Positions 1-5,006 of a stretch of 5,210 nt of DNA are shown here, one piece after another (the first letter of the stretch is position 1; every line of letters starts with the position of its first letter). Both the position numbers and the translations under genes were made by a program. This DNA is from Oscillospiraceae bacterium. GTDB lineage: Bacteria > Bacillota > Clostridia > Oscillospirales > Oscillospiraceae. The notes beneath the pieces were generated by a model. The model did not search any database, was not told where the DNA came from, and saw only the letters and a program-made list of their open reading frames with translations. The DNA is taken from positions 1 to 5,210 of the forward strand of contig JAFTGG010000235.1 of the NCBI GenBank assembly GCA_017458025.1. The letters run 5' to 3'.

Positions 1-1
1 G

Positions 2-226
2 ATCGTGCCGTATGTGGCGGCGAGCGTGGCGCGGGAGGACTCCGCGAAGGCGCAGAGCCTTGCGTTCACGATGACGACGGTCGGCTCCGTGCTCGCGAGC
101 GTGCTCGGCGGGCGGCTGTTCGATACGGGTTCGGTGACGGCGACGCTGTGGATCGCCTGCGCCGTCTGCGCGGCGGGCAGCGCGATTGCGCTGCTCGGCG
201 TCAAGGGATCGGGAAAAAAAGCCTGA
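2..226 (+). CDS. MFS transporter, C-terminal fragment (5' end outside window)
   Basis: This is the last ~74 residues of an integral membrane transporter; the frame is open through the left edge, so the true start is upstream. An amphipathic stretch (VAREDSAKAQSL) leads into two hydrophobic segments: one around FTMTTVGSVLASVLGGRLFD and one around ATLWIACAVCAAGSAIALLG. A short basic tail, KGSGKK, ends the protein and is probably cytoplasmic. The order 'EDSAKAQ - helix - GGRLFD - G - helix' is typical of the TM11-TM12 end of MFS permeases, particularly the MFS_1-like/sugar-symporter type, but substrate cannot be inferred from this piece. The TGA stop (224-226) lies inside the left arm of the terminator hairpin, so gene end and terminator are fused. 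Assignment to MFS is likely; a different polytopic transporter family is possible. Confidence 0.75.
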   Translation: MVPYVAASVAREDSAKAQSLAFTMTTVGSVLASVLGGRLFDTGSVTATLWIACAVCAAGSAIALLGVKGSGKKA

Positions 227-248
227 CACATTCGTGTCAGGCGTTTTT
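221..248. terminator. Bidirectional Rho-independent terminator (hairpin H1)
   Basis: A perfect 9-bp stem, GCCTGACAC (221-229) with GTGTCAGGC (234-242), closes an ATTC loop. On the + strand it is followed by GTTTTT (243-248), terminating the MFS gene whose stop codon lies in the left arm. On the - strand the run of seven A at 214-220 reads as a U7 tract directly after the stem. It is therefore also the best U-tract terminator for transcription arriving from RNase J, about 235 bases beyond that gene's stop. The U-tracts and stem are seen directly; termination in both directions is inferred. Confidence 0.85.
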
Positions 249-252
249 AAAT

Positions 253-276
253 CGTCGGCAAAAGCCTTTGCCGACG
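253..276. repeat. Hairpin H2 of the array, with an alternative overlapping stem
   Basis: A 10-bp perfect stem, CGTCGGCAAA (253-262) with TTTGCCGACG (267-276), closes an AGCC loop. The right half can instead form a competing 8-bp stem, AAGCCTTT (262-269) with AAAGGCTT (278-285). Only one of the two can form at a time. No U-tract follows, so it is not an obvious terminator. Confidence 0.6.
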
Positions 277-301
277 AAAAGGCTTCACTCCGCTCAGCGC
301 A

Positions 302-330
302 CGATTTGTCCGTATGAGACGGACAAATCG
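302..330. repeat. Hairpin H3 of the array
   Basis: A 12-bp perfect stem, CGATTTGTCCGT (302-313) with ACGGACAAATCG (319-330), closes a five-base loop, ATGAG. It is flanked on both sides by copies of TTC(A/G)CTCCGC. There is no adjacent U-tract on either strand, so a terminator role is unlikely. Confidence 0.6.
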
Positions 331-352
331 CACGTTCGCTCCGCGTAAAGTG

Positions 353-383
353 TTTTTTCTGACGCACATGTCGTCAGAAAAAA
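353..383. repeat. Hairpin H4 of the array
   Basis: A 12-bp perfect stem, TTTTTTCTGACG (353-364) with CGTCAGAAAAAA (372-383), closes a seven-base loop, CACATGT. The T and A runs are on the wrong side of the GC-containing stem for a Rho-independent terminator in either direction, since A residues follow the stem on both strands. Confidence 0.6.
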
Positions 384-395
384 CGGTCAAAGCTC

Positions 396-417
396 TTTCG
401 CGCCTGCGGGCGCGAAA
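396..417. repeat. Hairpin H5 of the array, repeated upstream of rplI
   Basis: A 9-bp perfect stem, TTTCGCGCC (396-404) with GGCGCGAAA (409-417), closes a TGCG loop. The core 397-416 matches 4503-4522 upstream of rplI at 19 of 20 positions in the same orientation. The one difference, G410 against A4516, falls in the right arm. Flanking bases are unrelated, so the shared unit is the hairpin itself. Confidence 0.6.
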
Positions 418-448
418 CTCTGCGAGGCTTTTGCCTACAGTCTGAAAC

Positions 449-475
449 GCCTGACACGAATGTGTCAGGCGTTTT
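449..475. terminator. Terminator hairpin downstream of RNase J (hairpin H6)
   Basis: A 9-bp stem, GCCTGACAC (449-457) with GTGTCAGGC (462-470), closes a GAAT loop. It extends four more base pairs outward (445-448 with 471-474). It lies 4-8 bases past the RNase J stop codon. Read from RNase J the downstream tract is weak (GTTTCAG); read from the + side it is GTTTTCTGTT, which is better. It is the exact reverse complement of hairpin H1, so both converging transcripts meet the same RNA hairpin first. It probably works together with H1 to stop - strand transcription. Confidence 0.7.
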
Positions 476-478
476 CTG

Positions 479-2140
479 TTACAGCCGCGTGATGACCGGA
501 ATCACCATCGGGCTGCGCTTGGTGCTCTTGAACAGATAATTGCTTACCGCGCTCTTGATCGCGCCGCGCAGCTCGCCCATGTCGCGCCCGCGGCGGCCCT
601 TGACGTTCATGGCGGCGTTCATCGTGACGGTTTTGAGCTCTTCGAGCAGGTCCTCGGACTCCTTGACGTAGATAAAGCCGCGCGTGACGATCTCCGGCTC
701 GGAGAGCATCTCGCCGTTCTGCGCCGAGATGGGCAGCACGACGACCACCATGCCGTCCTCCGCGAGATGCCTGCGGTCGCGCAGCACCACGGTGCCGACG
801 TCGCCGACGCCGCTGCCGTCCACGAGCACCTCGCCCGCCTGCACCGCGGCGGGGCTGACCTTCATCTGCCGCGCCGTGATCTCGATGCAGTCGCCGTTTT
901 CGCAGATGGCGATGTTTTTGCGATCCATGCCCATCGACATCGCAAGGTCCTTGTGCAGCTGCAGCATGCGCTGCTCGCCGTGGACGGGAATGAAGTATTT
1001 GGGCTTCACCAGCGCGTGAATGATCTTGAGCTCCTCCTGGCAGGCGTGGCCCGAGACGTGCAGCATGTCCGCGCGGTCGTAGATGACGTCCACGCCCTTG
1101 CGGAACAGCTCGTTGATGACGCGGGAGACCGTGTTCTCGTTGCCGGGGATCGCGCTCGCCGAGATGATGACGCGGTCGCCGGGGCCGACCTCGATCTGCT
1201 TGTGCTGCGAGAACGCCATGCGGTACAGCGCGCTCATCTCCTCGCCCTGTGAGCCGGTCGTGACGATCACCTGCTTGTCGAGCGGGAGGGATTTGATTTT
1301 GTTTAAGTCGACCACCGTGTTCTTCGGCAGCTTCATGTAGCCGAGGTCGGTGGCGACCTTGGTGACGTTCTCCATGCTGCGGCCGGAGACGGCGACCTTG
1401 CGCCCGCAGGCGGCTGCCGCGTCGATGACCTGCTGGATGCGGTGGACGTTGGAGGCGAAGGTCGTGACGATGATGCGCTGCTTGCAGCCGGCAAACAGCC
1501 GGTCGAAGGTCTTGCCGACCATGCGCTCGCTCATCGTGTAGCCGGGACGCTCGACGTTGGTCGAGTCCGCGCACATCGCCAGCACACCCTCCTTGCCGAG
1601 CTGGCCGAAGCGCGCGAGGTCGATGACCTCGCCGTCGATGGGCGTGGAGTCGATCTTGAAGTCGCCCGTGTGGACGACGGCGCCGAGCCCCGTGTGGATA
1701 GCGAACGCCACGCTGTCCGCGATGGAATGGTTGACGTGGATAAACTCCACGCTGAATTTGCCCGCCTTGACGGTCATGCCGCGCTCGACGGTGACGATCT
1801 TCGTCGACTTCGCGAGGCCGTGCTCCTCAAGCTTCAGGCGAATGAGCCCCGCGGTGAGGCGGGTGCAGTAGATGGGCATGTTGACCTGCTTGAGCACATA
1901 GGGGATCGCGCCGATGTGGTCCTCATGCCCGTGGGTGATGAATAGGCCGCGAATGCGGTTCTTGTGCTTGACGAGGTAGCTGACGTCGGGAATGACGCAG
2001 TCCACGCCGTACATGTCTTCGTCGGGGAAGGCCATGCCGCAGTCGACGACGATGATCTCGCCGCCGTACTCGTACACGGTCATGTTCTTGCCGATTTCGT
2101 CGAGCCCCCCGAGGGGAATGATCTTCAATTGTTCAGCCAA
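479..2140 (-). CDS. rnj: Ribonuclease J (metallo-beta-lactamase/beta-CASP 5'-exo- and endoribonuclease)
   Basis: RNase J degrades mRNA from the 5' end, can cut internally, and matures rRNA in the cytoplasm; it is central to Firmicute RNA turnover. The 553 residues match the ~555 of Bacillus RNase J1. The two-zinc metallo-beta-lactamase motifs are intact: HGHEDH at 70-75, H138 in NHSIADS, and HTGD at 157-160 with D160. The inserted beta-CASP domain carries SGRSMEN (252-258) and TGSQGE (295-300). The phosphate-binding HVSGHA is at 361-366 and the late metal ligand is in PVHGE (H387). The C-terminal domain follows from ~450. The start is TTG at 2138-2140, because an in-frame TAA lies three codons upstream and AGGAG (2152-2156) is placed 11 bases before it. 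Transcribed divergently from gdpP. A J1 versus J2 paralogue assignment is not possible here. Confidence 0.97.
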   Translation of the reverse strand: MAEQLKIIPLGGLDEIGKNMTVYEYGGEIIVVDCGMAFPDEDMYGVDCVIPDVSYLVKHKNRIRGLFITHGHEDHIGAIPYVLKQVNMPIYCTRLTAGLIRLKLEEHGLAKSTKIVTVERGMTVKAGKFSVEFIHVNHSIADSVAFAIHTGLGAVVHTGDFKIDSTPIDGEVIDLARFGQLGKEGVLAMCADSTNVERPGYTMSERMVGKTFDRLFAGCKQRIIVTTFASNVHRIQQVIDAAAACGRKVAVSGRSMENVTKVATDLGYMKLPKNTVVDLNKIKSLPLDKQVIVTTGSQGEEMSALYRMAFSQHKQIEVGPGDRVIISASAIPGNENTVSRVINELFRKGVDVIYDRADMLHVSGHACQEELKIIHALVKPKYFIPVHGEQRMLQLHKDLAMSMGMDRKNIAICENGDCIEITARQMKVSPAAVQAGEVLVDGSGVGDVGTVVLRDRRHLAEDGMVVVVLPISAQNGEMLSEPEIVTRGFIYVKESEDLLEELKTVTMNAAMNVKGRRGRDMGELRGAIKSAVSNYLFKSTKRSPMVIPVITRL

Positions 2141-2151
2141 TGGTTTTTACA

Positions 2152-2156
2152 CTCCT
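2152..2156 (-). promoter_or_regulatory. Ribosome binding site deciding the TTG start of RNase J
   Basis: AGGAG on the - strand lies 11 bases before the TTG codon. No ATG or GTG is available in frame between the upstream TAA stop (2147-2149) and conserved sequence, so this site and the stop together fix TTG as the start. Confidence 0.75.
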
Positions 2157-2314
2157 GTTTTCTCATAAGATGATAAATAAAGTCCGAACGGCCGACAAGA
2201 CAAAGAAACACAACGAAACAGAGACGTCCGTGCGTCGTGCTTCGCCCTGATTCGCGAAAGCAATGCGCACCGGCAGCGTCTTATCGTGCTGTTAATGGAC
2301 TTGTTTTATATGTA

Positions 2315-2338
2315 CCGCGCGGCGTCACACCCGCGCGG
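2315..2338 (-). repeat. GC-rich hairpin near the 5' end of the RNase J leader
   Basis: Two copies of the self-complementary octamer CCGCGCGG (2315-2322 and 2331-2338) flank eight bases, forming an 8-bp stem. As RNA from the - strand the stem can extend by a G-U and a U-A pair (2314 with 2339, 2313 side weak). No U-tract follows on either strand, so it is not an intrinsic terminator. Confidence 0.6.
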
Positions 2339-2340
2339 CA

Positions 2341-2365
2341 GATATCACTGACAATACAGTATATC
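2341..2365. promoter_or_regulatory. Operator-like imperfect dyad over the RNase J promoter
   Basis: GATATCACTG (2341-2350) and CAGTATATC (2357-2365) form an inverted repeat with one unpaired C (2346) around ACAATA. It overlaps the proposed -10 element and start point for RNase J, which is where a repressor would bind. Just upstream GGTTGT occurs at 2368-2373 and 2378-2383, ten bases apart. No regulator family can be named from these sites. Confidence 0.3.
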
Positions 2366-2386
2366 ACGGTTGTCAAGGGTTGTATA
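2358..2386 (-). promoter_or_regulatory. Candidate sigma-A-type promoter for RNase J
   Basis: On the - strand the -10 element TATACT (2358-2363) is preceded by TGA, giving an extended -10. A -35 element, TATACA (2381-2386, 4 of 6 to TTGACA), sits 17 bases away. The A/T tract at 2391-2407 lies where an UP element would be. A perfect TTGACA also occurs at 2371-2376, but no good -10 lies at the right distance from it. Confidence 0.5.
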
Positions 2387-2390
2387 CGGA

Positions 2391-2407
2391 TTTTTAAAAA
2401 ATTTTTT
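2391..2407. promoter_or_regulatory. A/T tract between divergent promoters (UP-element-like)
   Basis: T5-A6-T6, with the 12-bp palindrome AAAAAATTTTTT at 2396-2407, stands out from the GC-rich surroundings. It lies directly upstream of both proposed -35 boxes, so it may serve as a shared UP element or a bent/nucleoid-protein site. Confidence 0.5.
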
Positions 2408-2408
2408 G

Positions 2409-2438
2409 TTGTGCCCTGAAACGGTAGTATGCTATAAT
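2409..2438 (+). promoter_or_regulatory. Sigma-A-type promoter for gdpP-rplI-dnaB
   Basis: A consensus -10, TATAAT (2433-2438), is preceded by TGC, forming a perfect extended -10. A weaker -35, TTGTGC (2409-2414), sits 18 bases upstream. Transcription would start near 2445, giving a ~40-nt leader. This is the clearest promoter in the window. Confidence 0.8.
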
Positions 2439-2468
2439 AACTTATCTATCGCCTGAAATCGTTCCTGC

Positions 2469-2475
2469 AAAGGAG
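2469..2475 (+). promoter_or_regulatory. Ribosome binding site deciding the TTG start of gdpP
   Basis: AAAGGAG lies 10 bases before the TTG at 2486. The frame is closed upstream by TAA at 2438-2440, and no ATG or GTG occurs between that stop and 2486. CTG codons lie in that interval, but only the TTG is well placed for this site. Confidence 0.8.
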
Positions 2476-2485
2476 TCTGATACCA

Positions 2486-4483
2486 TTGGCCAAGAAAAAG
2501 ATCACCAAGCTGACCGAGCCGAGCATGCGGCTTTACTTCATCGTCGCGGTGCTGTTCGCGCTTGCGACGTTCTGCACGCCCATTCCGCGCGTGGCGCTCG
2601 CCGTCGTGGAATCGCTGATCGTCGTCGGGCTGTATTTCTACTTCCGCTCCACGGCGAAAAAGCGCCGCGACGCGATCCAGCGCTACATCGACGACGTGAC
2701 CGACGATATGACCACCGCGGACAAGGCGTCGATGCTCTCCGCGCCCATCGCGATGATGGTCTTCCGCCCCGACACGCGGGAGATCCTCTGGAGCAACGAC
2801 AGCTTCCGCGAGTTCACCGGCATGCAGGAGAACGTCTTTGAAAACCGCGTGGAGAGCTCGCTGCCGTCGTTCGACTACCGCTGGCTGCTCGAAGGCAAGA
2901 GCGAAGCGCCGGAGCCGGTCGTCGTGGGCGAGCGCCATTTTCGGGTCTACGGTACGCTCAGCCACCCGAGCGGGACGCGGCGCAGCACGCTGCTCGCCAC
3001 GACCTATTGGCTTGACGTGACCGAGGCGGACGCGCTGCGCGAGGCGAGCAAGAACAACAAGCCCATCGTCGGCGTCATCATGCTCGACAACTACGACGAG
3101 CTGATGAAGGCGGGCACGGAGGCGTCCCGCGCGACGATCCTTGCGCGCGTCAATGAAAAGCTCAACGCGTGGTTCGAGGGGACGGACGCCCTGTTCGCCC
3201 GCCTCGACCGCAACCGCTACCTGTTTGTCATCTCGCAGGAGAAGTACGACGCGCTGGCGCAGGCGAAGTTTGCCGTGCTTGACTCCGTGCGCGAGGTCGT
3301 GACCGAGGACGGCGTCGCCGCGACGCTCTCCATCGGCGTCGGCAAGGACGCGGAGGACTTCGGCACGCTCTACCAGTACGCGTCGCTGTCGATCGAGATG
3401 GCGCTCTCGCGCGGCGGCGACCAGGTCGTCGTGCGCGGCAGTCTGGACTTTGAATTTTACGGCGGCAAGACCCAGGCGTCGGAAAAGCGCACCAAGGTCA
3501 AGTCCCGCGTCATGGCGAACGCGCTCGGCGAGCTCATCTCCGACGCGTCGCAGGTGTTCGTCATGGGACACAAGCACGCGGATATGGACGCCGTGGGCGC
3601 CGCGGCGGGCGTCGCCTGCATCGCGCGCAAGCGCGGCAAAAAGGCGCACATCGTCATTGATATGGAGGACAACGCCTCGCAGGCGGTGCTCGCGCGCTTG
3701 CGGGAGCTGCCGGAGTACAAGGACACGTTCATCAGCGGCAACGACGCGTTTATCATGGCGCGTTCGGGCGCGCTGCTGGTCGTGGTGGATACCAACCGGC
3801 CCGATTTCGTTGAGTCGGAGCCGCTGCTCGACGCGTGCAACCGCGTGGCGGTCATCGACCATCACCGCCGCGCCGCGAGCTACATCGAAAACGCCGCGCT
3901 CAATTTCCACGAGCCTTACGCGTCCAGCGCGTCGGAGCTGGTGACGGAGCTGCTGCAATACCTCGTCGACCCGGGCGATATCCTGCGCGCGGAGGCGGAG
4001 GCGCTGCTCGCGGGCATGGTGCTCGACACGAAGAATTTCACGCGCCGCACCGGCGGGCGCACCTTTGACGCGGCGGCGTATCTGCGCCGCGCGGGCGCGG
4101 ACACGGCGGACGTGCAGCGCCTGTTCCAGGGCGATCTGGACGAGATGGTTGAGCGCTACAACATCATTCGCCACGCGGAGATGTATCGCGACGACATCGC
4201 CATCGCGGCGGTGGAGGAGGAGATCGACCGCGTGACCGCCGCGAAGGCCACGGACGAGCTGCTGACGCTTCAGGGCGTGCGCGCGTCGTTTGTGCTCTTT
4301 AAGCGCGGCACGGGCGTCAACCTGTCGGCGCGCTCGCTCGGCGAGATCAACGTGCAGATCGTGATGGAGAAGCTCGGCGGCGGCGGCAACTCGACCACCG
4401 CGGGCGCGCAGGTGCCCGACGGCACGGTGGACGCCGTACGCGAGCAACTGATGAACGCGATCGACGAATACTTAGAGGAATAG
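2486..4483 (+). CDS. gdpP: Cyclic-di-AMP phosphodiesterase GdpP (DHH/DHHA1 family)
   Basis: GdpP hydrolyses c-di-AMP to pApA at the membrane, affecting potassium and osmotic balance, wall stress and beta-lactam tolerance. The 665 residues are close to Bacillus GdpP (659). Two transmembrane helices lie at ~15-30 and ~36-54, then a PAS-like domain at ~84-180. Next is a degenerate GGDEF domain at ~190-320, with DRNRYLF where the GGDEF signature should be and the family-typical SRGGDQ at 308-313. The DHH catalytic domain has GHKHADMDAVG (361-371; H362, D366, D368), VDTNRP (D435), IDHH (457-460) and LDTKNF (D514), all intact. DHHA1 ends in GGGGNSTTAGAQ (631-642), where Asn635 takes the usual His position. 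Start is TTG with AAAGGAG 10 bases upstream. The gene ends in tandem stops, TAG TGA. It leads the gdpP-rplI-dnaB cluster. Confidence 0.95.
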   Translation: MAKKKITKLTEPSMRLYFIVAVLFALATFCTPIPRVALAVVESLIVVGLYFYFRSTAKKRRDAIQRYIDDVTDDMTTADKASMLSAPIAMMVFRPDTREILWSNDSFREFTGMQENVFENRVESSLPSFDYRWLLEGKSEAPEPVVVGERHFRVYGTLSHPSGTRRSTLLATTYWLDVTEADALREASKNNKPIVGVIMLDNYDELMKAGTEASRATILARVNEKLNAWFEGTDALFARLDRNRYLFVISQEKYDALAQAKFAVLDSVREVVTEDGVAATLSIGVGKDAEDFGTLYQYASLSIEMALSRGGDQVVVRGSLDFEFYGGKTQASEKRTKVKSRVMANALGELISDASQVFVMGHKHADMDAVGAAAGVACIARKRGKKAHIVIDMEDNASQAVLARLRELPEYKDTFISGNDAFIMARSGALLVVVDTNRPDFVESEPLLDACNRVAVIDHHRRAASYIENAALNFHEPYASSASELVTELLQYLVDPGDILRAEAEALLAGMVLDTKNFTRRTGGRTFDAAAYLRRAGADTADVQRLFQGDLDEMVERYNIIRHAEMYRDDIAIAAVEEEIDRVTAAKATDELLTLQGVRASFVLFKRGTGVNLSARSLGEINVQIVMEKLGGGGNSTTAGAQVPDGTVDAVREQLMNAIDEYLEE

Positions 4484-4501
4484 TGAAAAAGAATGAAATT
4501 C

Positions 4502-4523
4502 ATTCGCGCCTGCGGACGCGAAT
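4502..4523 (+). repeat. Hairpin before rplI, a second copy of array hairpin H5
   Basis: In the 58-base gap between gdpP and rplI, ATTCGCG (4502-4508) pairs with CGCGAAT (4517-4523). One C-A mismatch and one C-G pair follow, closing a TGCG loop. Bases 4503-4522 match 397-416 at 19 of 20 positions. An outer alternative pairing, AAATTC (4496-4501) with GAATTT (4520-4525), and a small inverted repeat GAATGAA/TTCATTC (4491-4505) allow competing folds. It ends two bases before the AAAGGAG site of rplI and lacks a real U-tract, so a role in translation control or RNA processing is more plausible than termination. Confidence 0.6.
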
Positions 4524-4525
4524 TT

Positions 4526-4532
4526 AAAGGAG
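4526..4532 (+). promoter_or_regulatory. Ribosome binding site of rplI, next to the hairpin
   Basis: AAAGGAG lies 9 bases before the ATG at 4542 and abuts the hairpin at 4502-4523. The alternative outer stem (to 4525) reaches its very edge, so folding could influence access. Confidence 0.8.
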
Positions 4533-4541
4533 ACTATCGCG

Positions 4542-4988
4542 ATGAAAGTTATCTTACAGCAGGACGTCAAGGGCAAGGGCAAGCGCGGCGAGATGATCGA
4601 GGCCGCCGAGGGCTACGCGCGCAACTATTTACTGCCGCGCAAGCTGGCGATCCCCGCGACGCCCGACGCCATCAACACCATGAAGCTGCAGGACGCCGCC
4701 CGCCGCAAGGCGGAGGCCGAGAACCGCGCCGCCGCCGTCGAGACGGCGGACAAGCTGCGCGGCAAGACCGTCAAGGTCGCGGCCAAGGGCGGCGCCGGCG
4801 GCAAGCTGTTCGGCGCCGTCACGGGCAAGGAGGTCTCGGAGGCGCTGGAAGCGCAGCTCGGCGTCGGCGTCACGAAGCAGCAGCTCGTGCTCGACCCGAT
4901 CAAGACCTTCGGCGTGCACACCGTCCGCGCGAAGCTCGGCTACGAGGTGAGCGTGGAATTTTCGGTCGAGGTCACAGAAGAAGCGTAA
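4542..4988 (+). CDS. rplI: 50S ribosomal protein L9
   Basis: L9 binds 23S rRNA near the base of the L1 stalk and projects from the large subunit, helping frame maintenance. The 148 residues match the family norm (149 in E. coli). The N-terminal rRNA-binding domain is diagnostic, with KGKGKRGEMIEAAEGYARNY (10-29) followed by LLPRKLAIPAT. A long charged helix follows (about 42-74, rich in Ala, Lys and Glu), then the C-terminal domain with GGKLFGAVTGKEVSEAL (86-102) and the closing LGYEVSVEFSVEV. The ATG is preceded by AAAGGAG at 9 bases. It lies 58 bases after gdpP and 18 before dnaB, so it is probably cotranscribed with both. Confidence 0.98.
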   Translation: MKVILQQDVKGKGKRGEMIEAAEGYARNYLLPRKLAIPATPDAINTMKLQDAARRKAEAENRAAAVETADKLRGKTVKVAAKGGAGGKLFGAVTGKEVSEALEAQLGVGVTKQQLVLDPIKTFGVHTVRAKLGYEVSVEFSVEVTEEA

Positions 4989-5006
4989 GCGCAAGGAGGC
5001 ATATCC

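Larger units (their letters stand above)
221..470. repeat. Convergent-gene hairpin array with terminal inverted repeats
   Basis: This 250-bp non-coding block separates two convergent genes. It contains six perfect-stem hairpins (221-242, 253-276, 302-330, 353-383, 396-417, 449-470), which take up over half of its length. The first and last 22 bp are exact reverse complements. The similarity extends inward: an 11-bp match (257-267 against 425-435, inverted) lies 36 and 35 bp from the respective ends. The ends thus look like ~46-bp imperfect terminal inverted repeats. A 10-bp direct repeat, TTC(A/G)CTCCGC, sits at 284-293 and 335-344, before and after hairpin H3. No credible ORF lies here and I see no target-site duplication at the flanks. 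It may be a MITE-like or REP/BIME-like element, or an accretion of terminators; I do not recognise it as a named family. Confidence 0.6.
2141..2350 (-). promoter_or_regulatory. Probable structured 5' leader of RNase J mRNA
   Basis: If the promoter at 2358-2386 is used, RNase J mRNA begins near 2350 and has a ~210-nt untranslated leader. Close to the 5' end is a strong GC hairpin (2315-2338). A second, bulged stem pairs GCTTTCGC with GCGAAGC (2239-2261). A pyrimidine-rich tract precedes the ribosome binding site. No convincing leader peptide or known riboswitch consensus was recognised. A weaker alternative promoter, TTGTCT (2198-2203) and TATTTA (2174-2179) with 18-bp spacing, would give a very short leader instead, so the leader itself is inferred. 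Confidence 0.4.

Noticed and set aside
148..348. Small + strand frame running from the MFS gene into the hairpin array
   Set aside because: It starts out of frame inside the MFS gene, crosses the terminator, and has no ribosome binding site or recognisable sequence.
353..383. Hairpin H4 as a terminator because of its T6 and A6 runs
   Set aside because: On both strands the run after the stem is A, not T, so it lacks a terminator U-tract.
221..470. Hairpin array as a CRISPR array or riboswitch
   Set aside because: Hairpins differ in sequence and spacing with no regular direct repeat, and the block lies downstream of both genes rather than in a leader.
465..1574. A 369-codon - strand frame overlapping RNase J in another register
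   Set aside because: Arg/His/Gly-rich low-complexity translation with no domain; the RNase J frame holds every catalytic motif.
2371..2376. Perfect TTGACA (- strand) as the RNase J -35 box
   Set aside because: At 16-18 bp spacing the -10 position reads like TGTCAG, which is poor. The extended -10 at 2358-2363 fits the TATACA box at 2381-2386 better.
2237..2419. Small + strand frame in the divergent intergenic region
   Set aside because: No ribosome binding site, no similarity recognised, and it covers the probable RNase J leader and promoter.
2432..4447. A 671-codon open frame on the - strand opposite gdpP
   Set aside because: It is an antisense shadow produced by GC-rich codon bias. Its translation is dominated by Arg, His, Ala, Val and Asp with no recognisable domain, while the + strand encodes a full GdpP with all motifs.
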